DNA of 64,000 nucleotides from Saccharomonospora viridis DSM 43017 (lineage in GTDB: Bacteria; Actinomycetota; Actinomycetes; Mycobacteriales; Pseudonocardiaceae). The stretch is taken from NCBI RefSeq assembly GCF_000023865.1, contig NC_013159.1, forward strand, positions 2,630,001 through 2,694,000. Reading direction: 5' to 3'. The translations under genes and the position numbers were made by a program. Each line of letters starts with the position of its first letter. The stretch's first letter is position 1. This document shows, one piece after another, positions 37,119-45,150 of this stretch. The notes below the pieces were generated by a model. It was given only the letters and a program-made list of their open reading frames with translations. It ran no database searches and was not told the DNA's origin.

Positions 37119-37970
37119 TCACTTTGCGAACCGCCGTGCTGCCCCGGCGATGACCTCAATGGAATCGTCGGGTTTGAGCGCGGCGGCCCGCAAATGATCG
37201 AACATCAAGGAGTACCTGTGCACGTCGGTTTCCAATTCGAGATAGAAACCGTTGTTGGTACTGTCCACATAAACCACGTCGGGATCCGCCTTCTCGGGGA
37301 AACCCAGGATCAGAAAGGGTCCTTCCATCCCCGGATGAGCACCCGCGGTAAAAGGAACCACCTGGATGGTGACGTGGGGAAGCCTGGAGATCTCACACAT
37401 TTGAGTGAGTTGTTCGGCCATCACTTCCCGACTTCCGACGACGCGGTGCAACACCGCCTCGTCGATGACGGCCCAGTACTGGGGTGGATTCGGGTCCCGC
37501 AACAGTCGTTGCCGCTCCATCCGCGCCGCGACCCTGCGCTCGATCTCGGAGTCCTCGGCACCGGGCCGCATCGCCCGGATCACCGCGTGCGCGTATCGCT
37601 CGGTCTGCAGCAGACCCGGCACCAACAACGCCTGGAAGGCGCGCAGCGAGCTGGCATCGGCCTCCAACCCCACGAACGCACCCGTGAAGACCTCGTTGTA
37701 GGCATGCCACCAGCCGCGTTTGCGGGCTTCCCGGGCGAGTTGGACCAACGCCTCCTGCTCGTCTCCGTGCACGCCGTACAGCTCCAGCAGATCACGGGCG
37801 TCCCGGGGGGTGACCCCCACATGACCTGTCTCAATGCGACTGATCTTGGATGCCGAGCACTCCAACTTCTCACCCACCTCGTCGATGGTGAGTGCGGCTT
37901 TCTCCCGGAGCCGTCGTAGCTCGCTCGCTAACCTGCGTCGCCGCACGGTCGGACCGTGGCCTCGCGTCAT
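37119..37970 (-). CDS. XRE-family regulator with DUF5753 domain
   Basis: 283-aa regulator. The helix-turn-helix is at about 10-70 (LTIDEVGEKLECSASKISRIETG), and the C-terminal DUF5753 domain starts at about 95, with the family's LVPGLLQTERYA and MEGPFLILGFPE-type segments. Such proteins (Scr1/BldB-associated class) pair with DUF397 proteins and influence development or antibiotic production in Streptomyces. The DUF397 gene follows directly. It is divergent from a small Cys-containing hypothetical gene, with 183 nt of AT-richer spacer. Confidence 0.9.
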   Translation of the reverse strand: MTRGHGPTVRRRRLASELRRLREKAALTIDEVGEKLECSASKISRIETGHVGVTPRDARDLLELYGVHGDEQEALVQLAREARKRGWWHAYNEVFTGAFVGLEADASSLRAFQALLVPGLLQTERYAHAVIRAMRPGAEDSEIERRVAARMERQRLLRDPNPPQYWAVIDEAVLHRVVGSREVMAEQLTQMCEISRLPHVTIQVVPFTAGAHPGMEGPFLILGFPEKADPDVVYVDSTNNGFYLELETDVHRYSLMFDHLRAAALKPDDSIEVIAGAARRFAK

Positions 37971-38070
37971 GATCTACCTCCGGTTGCTCGCCCGCACATC
38001 TAACCAGGAAGCGCAATCAGCTTTGGCCGCAGACAACCGACCGTATACCGGAATTCCCCGATCGATGGAC

Positions 38071-38081
38071 TGCAATTTGCA
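38071..38081. promoter_or_regulatory. Small palindrome in XRE divergent spacer
   Basis: TGCAA-T-TTGCA, a perfect 5-1-5 palindrome between the XRE regulator and the divergent gene, in a locally AT-rich region. A possible operator for the XRE protein; short enough to arise by chance. Confidence 0.3.
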
Positions 38082-38153
38082 CGAGATGGTTGTATGCTCG
38101 CTCGTGCTCAACGGACCAACGATCGTTCGTAACGCACATAATCGGGAGAACAG

Positions 38154-38516
38154 GTGGCCGGGCGCGATCTTTTCGTCACTCCATTACAGGAGAGCGTGCA
38201 TCGTAGACTCGACGAAATTACGCACTCGGTATACACGACCTCACCCGAAATCCAGGACGAGCTCGACAATCTCAGCGTCACACTTCTGGCTGGCGCATTG
38301 CGCACGGTCCTGGCCGAACACCGCCCCGACGCCAGCGGACACTGCACTCTGTGTCACGGCAGGCGTAACCCGTTCACGCGTAAGCGTGGCCCTCTTCCCT
38401 GCCGGGCCTACCTTGCGGCTCAGGTCGCGCTCGTACCCGACGAGCCGGGGGAGATATCCCCTGACGACTCCACGCGTTCTCGAGCGCGCGAACGCATGTA
38501 CTACTTCCTACGCTAA
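38154..38516 (+). CDS. Hypothetical protein with Cys-rich motif
   Basis: 120-aa soluble protein with a helical N-terminal half (SVHRRLDEITHSVY) and a HCTLCHG motif followed by a Cys in LPCRAYLAA, giving three Cys and two His that could bind zinc. Not assigned to a family. GTG 38154 has GGGAG 5 nt upstream. It is divergent from the XRE regulator and convergent with the thioesterase. Base composition is lower in G+C than neighbouring core genes, suggesting an accessory origin. Confidence 0.65.
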   Translation: MAGRDLFVTPLQESVHRRLDEITHSVYTTSPEIQDELDNLSVTLLAGALRTVLAEHRPDASGHCTLCHGRRNPFTRKRGPLPCRAYLAAQVALVPDEPGEISPDDSTRSRARERMYYFLR

Positions 38517-38543
38517 GACCCACGCCCTTGTGGGCCGTGCAGC

Positions 38544-39449
38544 TCACAACAGCCGAATCAGCCCTTCCTGCACCACGGTGGCGATATACGTTCCATCCCG
38601 GGAGAACAGTCGACCTGTCGCCAAGGCACGCGCATTCGACGCCGTGGGCGAGGCACTGTCGTACAGGAACCACTCGTCAGCGCGAAACGGTCGGTGAAAC
38701 CACAACGCGTGGTCCAGACTCGCGCCGAGCACCCGATCGAAACCCCAGTACACCCCATGGCGCGCCAATGTGGAATCCAACAACGTCATGTCGGACGCAT
38801 ACGTCAGCACGCACACATGCAGCAGAGGGTCGTCGGGAAGAGTCCCGTCAGCGCGCATCCACACCTGGTTGCGCGCAGGGGGGGAACCCGTCCCCCTGGT
38901 CACCCACGGCGGATCGTTGACATAGCGGACATCCAGCGGACGCGGCTGCGCTCGCAGGTTGAGCTTGTCCTCGTAGCCCACCACTCGCTCGGCCAGCGTG
39001 GGGAGCGACTCAGGGTCGGGTACGTCGGGCATCGGCTCGGTGTGCTCGACACCGACTTCGGTCACCTGGAACGAGGCGGACAACGAGAAGATCGCCTGGC
39101 CGTGTTGGATCGCCACCACTCGCCGCGTGGTGAACGACCGACCGTCTCGAATGCGGTCCACCTCGTAGATGATCGGCACCTTCGGGTCGCCGGGTCGAAT
39201 GAAGTAGGCGTGCAGCGAGTGCACACCACGCTCGCTCGGCACCGTGCGCCCCGCGGCCACCAAGGCCTGACCTGCGACCTGACCACCGAACACGCGGGTC
39301 GACGAATGCGGCGGGCTGACGCCCCGGTAGATGTTCTCCTCGATCTTTTCGAGATCCAACAAGCCGATCAGCTTGTCGAGCACGGGCTGTCCCCCGACAC
39401 CACCCTCGGTATCGAGTGCGGACGCAGCCTGTTTTGCCGACTCGGTCAT
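38544..39449 (-). CDS. tesB: Acyl-CoA thioesterase II
   Basis: 301-aa double-hotdog thioesterase that hydrolyses acyl-CoA to free fatty acid and CoA. Blocks STRVFGGQVAGQALVAA and VHSLHAYFIRPGD form the first hotdog, VWMRADGTLPDD and LTYASDMTLLDS the second, and LDHALWFHRPFRADEWFLYD contains the catalytic Asp region of TesB. The ATG at 39449 gives the usual length (about 290 aa). It is separated by 46 nt from the upstream pyruvate kinase on the same strand. Confidence 0.93.
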   Translation of the reverse strand: MTESAKQAASALDTEGGVGGQPVLDKLIGLLDLEKIEENIYRGVSPPHSSTRVFGGQVAGQALVAAGRTVPSERGVHSLHAYFIRPGDPKVPIIYEVDRIRDGRSFTTRRVVAIQHGQAIFSLSASFQVTEVGVEHTEPMPDVPDPESLPTLAERVVGYEDKLNLRAQPRPLDVRYVNDPPWVTRGTGSPPARNQVWMRADGTLPDDPLLHVCVLTYASDMTLLDSTLARHGVYWGFDRVLGASLDHALWFHRPFRADEWFLYDSASPTASNARALATGRLFSRDGTYIATVVQEGLIRLL

Positions 39450-39495
39450 ACCGTGATTCAACCCTGCGTCACCGGTGGCGTCACCGCACCGCCTG

Positions 39496-40920
39496 TCACG
39501 AGAGGTCGTCTTCACCCAAGCGATGCACTCGGATGAGGTTGGTGGAGCCCACGGTTCCCGGCGGGGATCCGGCCACGATGACCACCAGGTCACCCCGTTG
39601 GTATCGACCGGTTTCCAGCATCGCGTGATCCACCTGCTCGATCATGCGGTCGGTGGAATCCACCTGAGCGACCAGGCGCGCGGTGGTGCCCCACGTCATG
39701 GAGAGCTGCCTGCGCACACTCTCCAACGGTGTGAACGCCAACAACGGCAGCCGGGTGTGCAATCGCGCGAGCCGGCGCACCGTGTCACCGGATTGAGTGA
39801 ACGCCACCAGCGCCTTGGCGTTGAGCCGCTCCCCGATGTCGCGCGCGGCATAGGAGATGACGCCCCGCTTGGTGCGCGGCACGTGACTCAGCGGCGGCAC
39901 TGACGGCATCTCCGCCTCCACGGCCTGCACGATGCGGCTCATGGTCTGCACGGTCTCGATCGGGTACCGACCGACGCTCGTCTCCCCGGAGAGCATCACG
40001 GCGTCGGCGCCGTCGAGTACCGCGTTGGCGACGTCGGATGCCTCGGCGCGCGTGGGCCGCGAGTTGTTGACCATCGAGTCGAGCATCTGGGTGGCCACGA
40101 TCACCGGCTTGGCGTTCTCCCGCGCGATCTGGATGGCGCGCTTTTGCACCAGCGGCACCTGTTCCAGCGGCAGCTCCACTCCCAGGTCACCGCGCGCCAC
40201 CATGAGGCCGTCGAAAGCGAGCACGATCGCCTCGAGGTTGGAGACGGCCTCCGGCTTCTCCAACTTGGCGATCACCGGCACGCGCCCCTTGCCCACGCGA
40301 TCCATCACCTGGTGGACGAGGTCGATGTCGGCGGGCGAACGCACGAAGGACAGCGCCACGAAGTCCACGCCCAGTTCGAGGGCGAATTCCAGGTCCTGGG
40401 TGTCCTTTTCAGACAATGCAGGCACGGAGACGTCCATGCCGGGCAGCGACACGCCCTTGTTGTTACTGACCGGGCCACCCTCGGTGACCTCGCACACGAC
40501 GTCAGGGCCTTCGACGTCCTTGACCACGAGACCGACCTTGCCGTCGTCGACGAGCAGACGGTCCCCTGGTTTGGCGTCCTTGGCCAAGCCCTTGTAGGTG
40601 GTGGAGACACGCTCGTGGGTCCCGGCGACATCCTCCACCGTGATGCGCACGGTGTCCCCGGTCCGCCACTCCACGGGGCCACCGGCGAACGTACCCAAAC
40701 GGATCTTCGGGCCCTGCAGGTCAGCGATGATGCCCACCGCTCGGCCGGCTTCCTCCGAAGCGGCCCTGATCAAGTCGTAGACCTGTTTGTGATCGCTGTG
40801 ACTACCGTGGCTGAAGTTCATCCTCGCCACGTCCATACCCGCGTCGACGAGCGCTCGGACCTTGTCCGCCGTCGCCGTAGCCGGGCCGAGGGTGCATACG
40901 ATTTTCGCTCGTCTACTCAC
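39496..40920 (-). CDS. pyk: Pyruvate kinase
   Basis: 474-aa glycolytic enzyme making pyruvate and ATP from phosphoenolpyruvate. MSRRAKIVCTLGPA is the canonical start; RMNFSHGSH, DLQGPKIRLG, IAKLEKPEAVSNLEAI (catalytic Lys) and MVARGDLGVELP follow, and MLDSMVNNSRPTRAEASDVANAV is split over the active-site loop. The C-terminal allosteric domain is complete. It lies in a run of leftward carbon-metabolism genes with a PPi-type phosphofructokinase 1.8 kb away. Confidence 0.97.
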   Translation of the reverse strand: MSRRAKIVCTLGPATATADKVRALVDAGMDVARMNFSHGSHSDHKQVYDLIRAASEEAGRAVGIIADLQGPKIRLGTFAGGPVEWRTGDTVRITVEDVAGTHERVSTTYKGLAKDAKPGDRLLVDDGKVGLVVKDVEGPDVVCEVTEGGPVSNNKGVSLPGMDVSVPALSEKDTQDLEFALELGVDFVALSFVRSPADIDLVHQVMDRVGKGRVPVIAKLEKPEAVSNLEAIVLAFDGLMVARGDLGVELPLEQVPLVQKRAIQIARENAKPVIVATQMLDSMVNNSRPTRAEASDVANAVLDGADAVMLSGETSVGRYPIETVQTMSRIVQAVEAEMPSVPPLSHVPRTKRGVISYAARDIGERLNAKALVAFTQSGDTVRRLARLHTRLPLLAFTPLESVRRQLSMTWGTTARLVAQVDSTDRMIEQVDHAMLETGRYQRGDLVVIVAGSPPGTVGSTNLIRVHRLGEDDLS

Positions 40921-40990
40921 ACCCGAACAGCCTAGCCGCTACGAACTGACACGTTGCATCGATTCCGAAAGAACGAGCACGACACGTTCG

Positions 40991-41016
40991 GCTGGGCGGC
41001 CGGAAGGCCGCCCAGC
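40991..41016 (-). terminator. Terminator of the SLC13 permease gene
   Basis: Perfect 11-bp stem GCTGGGCGGCC / GGCCGCCCAGC closing a GGAA tetraloop, 5 nt beyond the leftward permease stop. A classic compact intrinsic hairpin; the following minus-strand bases are only moderately T-rich. Confidence 0.8.
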
Positions 41017-41021
41017 GAGCG

Positions 41022-42530
41022 TCAGTAGGCCATGCCCAGCACCCATGCACCCAGCGTGTAGGCACCGAGGGTCACGATCACGAGCGCGGCCGCATTGAGC
41101 CACACGCCACCCTTGACCATCTGTCCGATGGTGACGTGCCCGGTGCCGAACACGATGGCGTTCGGCGGTGTGGCCACGGGCAGCATGAACGCACAGGTCG
41201 CCGCGAGCGCGGCGGGGACGGCCAGGACCATCGGTCCGTAGCCCAGCCCCACGGCCACCCCGCCGAGGATCGGCAGGAACGCCGCCGCGGTCGCGGTGTT
41301 GCTGGTCAGCTCGGTCAACAGGAGCACGAGCAGCACGACGATCGCCACCAGCACGATGATCGGGAGCGCACTCAGCCCCCCGACCTGCTCGCCGATCCAC
41401 TCGCTCAACCCCGTCCGGGTGAAGTGGCTCGACAGGCTCAGACCACCACCGAACAGCAGCAGGATGCCCCACGGCAGTTCCTTGGCCGTGTCCCAGTCGA
41501 GCGTTCTCACCCCTTGCTTGCGGTTCGCGGGCAACGCGAACAGCAATAGGGCCGCGGCGATCGCGATACCCGCGTCGGAGATGTGATCGAGCCACGGAGC
41601 GACCTCGGCGACGGCGTCGATGTCGGCGAGCGTGGGGATGGTGACCCACGACAACGCGGCCAGGACGAACACGATCAACGCATTCATCTCACCCCGGCTC
41701 ATCGGCCCCAGTTGGTCGAGCTGCTCGCGGATCAGTTCCCGTCCCCCCGGCAACGACTTCAGCCGCGGCCGGAACACCAGGCGTGTCAGCACCAACCAGG
41801 CGATCACCAGGAACACCACGGCGATGGGAAGCCCGAAAAGCATCCACTCGCCGAAGCCGATGGCGATGTCGAAGTTCTCCTCGAGGTAACCGACGAGCAA
41901 CGTGTTCGGCGGGGTGCCGATGATCGTGGCCAGCGACCCGATCGACGCCGCGTAGGCGATACCGAGCATCAACGCCGTCGCGAAGTTCGGGTCCCCCTTA
42001 CCGTCGCCGAGCTGCGAGACGAGCCCCAACACCGACAGCCCGATGGGCATCATCATCACCGCGGTGGCGGTGTTGCTCACCCACATGCTGATGAAACCCG
42101 TCGCGATCATGAATCCGGCCACCAACATCACGGGTTTGGTCCCCACCGCCAGCACGGTGCGCAAGGCGATCCGCTTGTGCAGGTTCCACCGCTGCATGGC
42201 CAGAGCGATCATGAATCCACCCATGAACAGGAAGATCACGTCGTCGGCGTAGGGTGCCGCCGCGTCCCCGATGTCACTCACCCCGAGGAACGGGAACAGC
42301 ACCAGCGGCAACAGCGCGGTGGCGGCCAGTGGGAGGGCCTCGGTGACCCACCACACCGCCATGAGCGCCGCGACCGCGGCAGTGATCTTCCCTTCGGTGG
42401 ACAGACTGTCGGGCAACAACAGGTAGGCGACGACAGCGAGAACGGGCCCCAAGGCCATCCCGAGCCAGTGTCTGCGTCCCGCCGCTGTGCCTGGCGCGGT
42501 CTCGGGCTCGCCGCCCATGGTCTGAGCCAT
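41022..42530 (-). CDS. SLC13/DASS-family anion permease
   Basis: 502-aa membrane transporter with about 12 helices. Both Ser-Asn-Thr substrate/Na+ motifs are present: WVSNTATAVMMMPIG in the first half and LTELTSNTATAAAFLPILGG in the second. DASS carriers import dicarboxylates (succinate, malate, fumarate), citrate or sulfate, usually with Na+. The substrate is not fixed; dicarboxylate is the best guess. ATG 42530 has GGAGG 6 nt upstream. Upstream lies an 11-bp direct repeat. Confidence 0.9.
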   Translation of the reverse strand: MAQTMGGEPETAPGTAAGRRHWLGMALGPVLAVVAYLLLPDSLSTEGKITAAVAALMAVWWVTEALPLAATALLPLVLFPFLGVSDIGDAAAPYADDVIFLFMGGFMIALAMQRWNLHKRIALRTVLAVGTKPVMLVAGFMIATGFISMWVSNTATAVMMMPIGLSVLGLVSQLGDGKGDPNFATALMLGIAYAASIGSLATIIGTPPNTLLVGYLEENFDIAIGFGEWMLFGLPIAVVFLVIAWLVLTRLVFRPRLKSLPGGRELIREQLDQLGPMSRGEMNALIVFVLAALSWVTIPTLADIDAVAEVAPWLDHISDAGIAIAAALLLFALPANRKQGVRTLDWDTAKELPWGILLLFGGGLSLSSHFTRTGLSEWIGEQVGGLSALPIIVLVAIVVLLVLLLTELTSNTATAAAFLPILGGVAVGLGYGPMVLAVPAALAATCAFMLPVATPPNAIVFGTGHVTIGQMVKGGVWLNAAALVIVTLGAYTLGAWVLGMAY

Positions 42531-42627
42531 CACTCACCTCCATCGCTGAGTGTGCGGAATGTACCGCGCCAAAGCGCATCGGTCACCCGAATGAGCTATG
42601 TCGAAACCAGCTCGTAGTGATCAACGG

Positions 42628-42656
42628 TGACGGAGAGACATCAGATGACGGAGAGA
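42628..42656. repeat. 11-bp direct repeat upstream of the permease
   Basis: TGACGGAGAGA occurs at 42628-42638 and 42646-42656 (18-bp period), in the 198-nt spacer between the leftward permease start and the leftward pfkA stop. Could be a regulator site or chance duplication. Confidence 0.45.
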
Positions 42657-42668
42657 TAACAAGAGAAA

Positions 42669-42702
42669 CGCGCGGCCACCGGAACCGACCGGCGACCGCG
42701 CG
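42669..42702 (-). terminator. Terminator of pfkA
   Basis: Stem CGCGCGG (42669-42675) / CCGCGCG (42696-42702) with inner CCGG/CCGG pairing, 26 nt past the pfkA stop. On the minus strand it is followed by a T-rich tract (TTTCTCTTGTTAT), supporting intrinsic termination. Confidence 0.75.
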
Positions 42703-42728
42703 TCCTCATTCGACACAGCAACCGAGGT

Positions 42729-43754
42729 TCAGCCGAAGAAGACCTCCGCCTCCTTGTAGCGGTCCAGCGGCACGGTCTTCAGTTCCGCCGTGGCTTCGGC
42801 GAGTTTGACCCGCACGATGTCCGTGCCCCGCAACGCCACCATCACACCGAAGTCGCCGTCGGCCACGGCGTCCACGGCGTGCAAACCGAAACGCGTGGCC
42901 AGCACCCGGTCGTAAGCGGTCGGCGTACCACCACGCTGTGTGTGTCCCAGTACCACCGCCCGGGACTCCTTACCGGTGCGCGAGGCGATCTCATCGGCCA
43001 GCCAGATGCCCACGCCACCCAACCGGACGTGCCCGAACGCGTCCTTCTCCCCGCTCTGCAGCACCGCGGCCCCACCTTCCGGTAGCGCGCCCTCGGCCAC
43101 GACGATGATCGGGGCGTACTCGCGCTCGAACCGGCGCTCGACCCAGCCGACGACCTTGTCCACCGAGAACGGCCGCTCGGGAACGAGGATGACACTGGCC
43201 CCGCCCGCGAGCCCCGAATGCAATGCGATCCAGCCGGCGTGCCTGCCCATCACTTCGACGACGAGCGCCCGGTGGTGGGACTCGGCGGTGGTGTGGAGTC
43301 GGTCGATGGCCTCCGTGGCGATGTGGACCGCGGTGTCGAAGCCGAAGGTGTAGTCGGTGGCGCCGAGATCGTTGTCGATCGTCTTGGGCACGCCGACCAC
43401 TTTCACCCCGTCGTCGTTCAGCCGCTTGGCCACACCGAGCGTGTCCTCCCCGCCGATGGCGATGAGGGCGTCGAGGCCCTTGTCCGACAGCACACGCTTG
43501 ATGGCGTCGGCACCACCGTCGTCGGAGTACGGGTTCGTGCGAGAGGAGCCGAGGATCGTGCCACCGCGGGTGAGGATTCCCTCGACGTCATCGGGGGACA
43601 ACCACATGCCCTGCCCGGTCAGTGGCCCGCGCCAGCCGTCGCGAAAGCCGTAGACCTCCCAGCCGTGCATTTCAACGCCCTTGCGGACGACCGCGCGGAT
43701 CACCGCGTTCAAGCCCGGGCAATCGCCACCGCCGGTCAGCACACCGACTCGCAT
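42729..43754 (-). CDS. pfkA: 6-phosphofructokinase, pyrophosphate-type residues
   Basis: 341-aa group A PFK making fructose 1,6-bisphosphate. MRVGVLTGGGDCPGLNAVIRA opens the fold (split here at residues 1-20), PKTIDNDLG carries the catalytic Asp, and EVMGRHAGW binds sugar phosphate. GGEDT places Asp at 104 and PKTID places Lys at 124 (E. coli numbering), where ATP-PFKs have Gly/Gly; this combination marks PPi-dependent enzymes, as in Amycolatopsis methanolica. So PPi is the likely phosphoryl donor. The second of two adjacent ATGs is used since it gives this numbering; the first (43757) is possible. Confidence 0.92.
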   Translation of the reverse strand: MRVGVLTGGGDCPGLNAVIRAVVRKGVEMHGWEVYGFRDGWRGPLTGQGMWLSPDDVEGILTRGGTILGSSRTNPYSDDGGADAIKRVLSDKGLDALIAIGGEDTLGVAKRLNDDGVKVVGVPKTIDNDLGATDYTFGFDTAVHIATEAIDRLHTTAESHHRALVVEVMGRHAGWIALHSGLAGGASVILVPERPFSVDKVVGWVERRFEREYAPIIVVAEGALPEGGAAVLQSGEKDAFGHVRLGGVGIWLADEIASRTGKESRAVVLGHTQRGGTPTAYDRVLATRFGLHAVDAVADGDFGVMVALRGTDIVRVKLAEATAELKTVPLDRYKEAEVFFG

Positions 43755-43843
43755 CATCTGCGCCTTTCATTTGTCCTGGGTCACACTTTTCTGGCCGTCA
43801 GAGTAACCTCCACCACTTGATCGGTGCAGCGACACACCTCTGC

Positions 43844-43849
43844 TACACT
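43844..43849 (+). promoter_or_regulatory. -10 box for the aromatic leader/aroF transcript
   Basis: TACACT at 43844-43849 matches the actinobacterial -10 (TANNNT). It ends 7 nt before the leader GTG, so the transcript would begin at or within a base of that codon. No good -35 at 17-18 nt is seen; TTGATC lies 21 nt upstream. Confidence 0.5.
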
Positions 43850-43856
43850 CACCGTC

Positions 43857-43928
43857 GTGCAGTGCGCCTTCTATTTCTGGTTTAGCGGGCCGGCCCGAGG
43901 TGGGTCGGTCGGCGAGGCCCTGCGCTGA
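43857..43928 (+). CDS. Aromatic amino acid leader peptide (attenuator)
   Basis: 23-codon open frame starting at GTG and ending TGA. Codons 5-9 (43869-43883) encode Phe-Tyr-Phe-Trp-Phe, five aromatic residues in a row, directly upstream of DAHP synthase. This is what a ribosome-mediated attenuation leader for aromatic biosynthesis should look like; Corynebacterium glutamicum is known to have an analogous leader (aroR) before aroF. The GTG lies just where transcription should start, so it would be leaderless. RNA segments after the aromatic codons form alternative hairpins. Confidence 0.85.
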   Translation: MQCAFYFWFSGPARGGSVGEALR

Positions 43929-43993
43929 CCATCGACAACCCCTCGAGCCGGACGACAAGCCGGCTCGACGGCTGCGCAGCACGGCGAGGCGGC
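43890..43993 (+). promoter_or_regulatory. Four-segment attenuator for DAHP synthase
   Basis: Four complementary segments lie after the aromatic codons: 1 = 43890-43900, 2 = 43941-43951, 3 = 43959-43969, 4 = 43983-43993. Pairing 1:2 is 10 of 11 bp, 2:3 has a perfect 9-bp core (TCGAGCCGG / CCGGCTCGA) and 3:4 is 9 of 11. If the ribosome stalls at the aromatic codons it covers segment 1, favouring 2:3 and blocking 3:4. No U-run follows 3:4, so it may act by hiding the nearby ribosome site (GGAAAGGAAG, 43998-44007) or as a GC-type terminator. Confidence 0.65.
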
Positions 43994-44012
43994 TTGCGGA
44001 AAGGAAGCCCCG

Positions 44013-45137
44013 ATGCCGAACGACGCCTCTGCTGACATCGCCAACGCGGCCACCACCGTCGAAACCTCTGATCCTCTGACCGCGTTGGACAACCGCCGCA
44101 CGATGCGCATGAGTCCGTTGCTGTCGCCCGCGCTGCTGCGTGCCGAACATCCCATCGACCCGGGTATCGCCAAAACCGTCACCCTCGGCAGGCGTGACAC
44201 CGTGGACATCCTCGACGGCCGCGACGATCGCCTGCTCGTCGTGGTCGGCCCGTGCTCCGTGCACGATCCGGCCGCAGCCCTGCACTACGCCCGTCTGCTG
44301 TCCGAACACGCGCAGCGGGTGTCCGATGCTTTGTGCATCGTCATGCGTGTCTACTTCGAGAAGCCCCGCACCACCCTCGGCTGGAAGGGCCTGATCAACG
44401 ATCCCGACCTCGACGGCACCTACGCCGTCAACAAGGGGCTGCGGCTGGCCCGACAGTTGCTGTTGGACATCTCAACGCTCGGACTGCCCGTCGGATGCGA
44501 ATTCCTCGACCCGATCACCCCGCAGTACATCGCCGACACCGTCACCTGGGGCTCCATCGGAGCACGAACCGCGGCCAGCCAGGTGCACCGTCAGTTGTGC
44601 AGCGCCCTGTCCATGCCCGTCGGCATCAAGAACTCCACCGAAGGCGACGTCCAGGTGGCGGTGGACGCCGTGCGGGCGGCGTCGGCGAGCCACGTGTTCC
44701 CCGGGATCAACGCGGACGGGCTGGCGGCGCTGGTGACCACATCGGGTAACCCCGACTGCCACGTCATCCTCCGGGGCGGCTCGTCGGGGCCGAACTACGA
44801 CGCCGAGACGGTGTCCGACACCTTGTCCCGACTGCGCAAGGCTGGGCTGCCCGAGCGGGTGATCATCGATGCGAGCCACGGCAACAGCCGCAAGGACCAC
44901 GTGCGCCAAGCGGCCGTGGTGCGCGAGCTCGCCGAGCGGATAGCCACGGGCGAGCACGGCATCGTCGGGCTCATGATGGAGAGCTTCCTCGAAGAGGGAC
45001 GGCAGGATCTCGCGCTCGGTCACCGTGACGAACTCGTCTACGGCCAGAGCATCACCGACGCCTGCCTCAGCTGGTCCACCACGGCGACCTTGCTGGACGA
45101 ACTCGCCTCAGCCGTGCGGGCTCGCAGGGGGAACTGA
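44013..45137 (+). CDS. aroF: DAHP synthase, type I (AroFGH)
   Basis: 374-aa 3-deoxy-7-phosphoheptulonate synthase, the first step of the shikimate pathway (erythrose 4-phosphate plus PEP). VVVGPCSVHDP holds the metal-binding Cys, RVYFEKPRTTLGWKG binds PEP, GARTAASQVHRQL and GIKNSTEGD line the site, and VIIDASHGNS and MMESFLEEG complete metal binding. It is clearly of the type I alpha family rather than the mycobacterial type II AroG. GGAAAGGAAG lies 5 nt upstream of ATG. Control is by the aromatic leader; feedback inhibition is likely but specificity is not predictable. Confidence 0.95.
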   Translation: MPNDASADIANAATTVETSDPLTALDNRRTMRMSPLLSPALLRAEHPIDPGIAKTVTLGRRDTVDILDGRDDRLLVVVGPCSVHDPAAALHYARLLSEHAQRVSDALCIVMRVYFEKPRTTLGWKGLINDPDLDGTYAVNKGLRLARQLLLDISTLGLPVGCEFLDPITPQYIADTVTWGSIGARTAASQVHRQLCSALSMPVGIKNSTEGDVQVAVDAVRAASASHVFPGINADGLAALVTTSGNPDCHVILRGGSSGPNYDAETVSDTLSRLRKAGLPERVIIDASHGNSRKDHVRQAAVVRELAERIATGEHGIVGLMMESFLEEGRQDLALGHRDELVYGQSITDACLSWSTTATLLDELASAVRARRGN

Positions 45138-45150
45138 CGCCGGACGGTCT

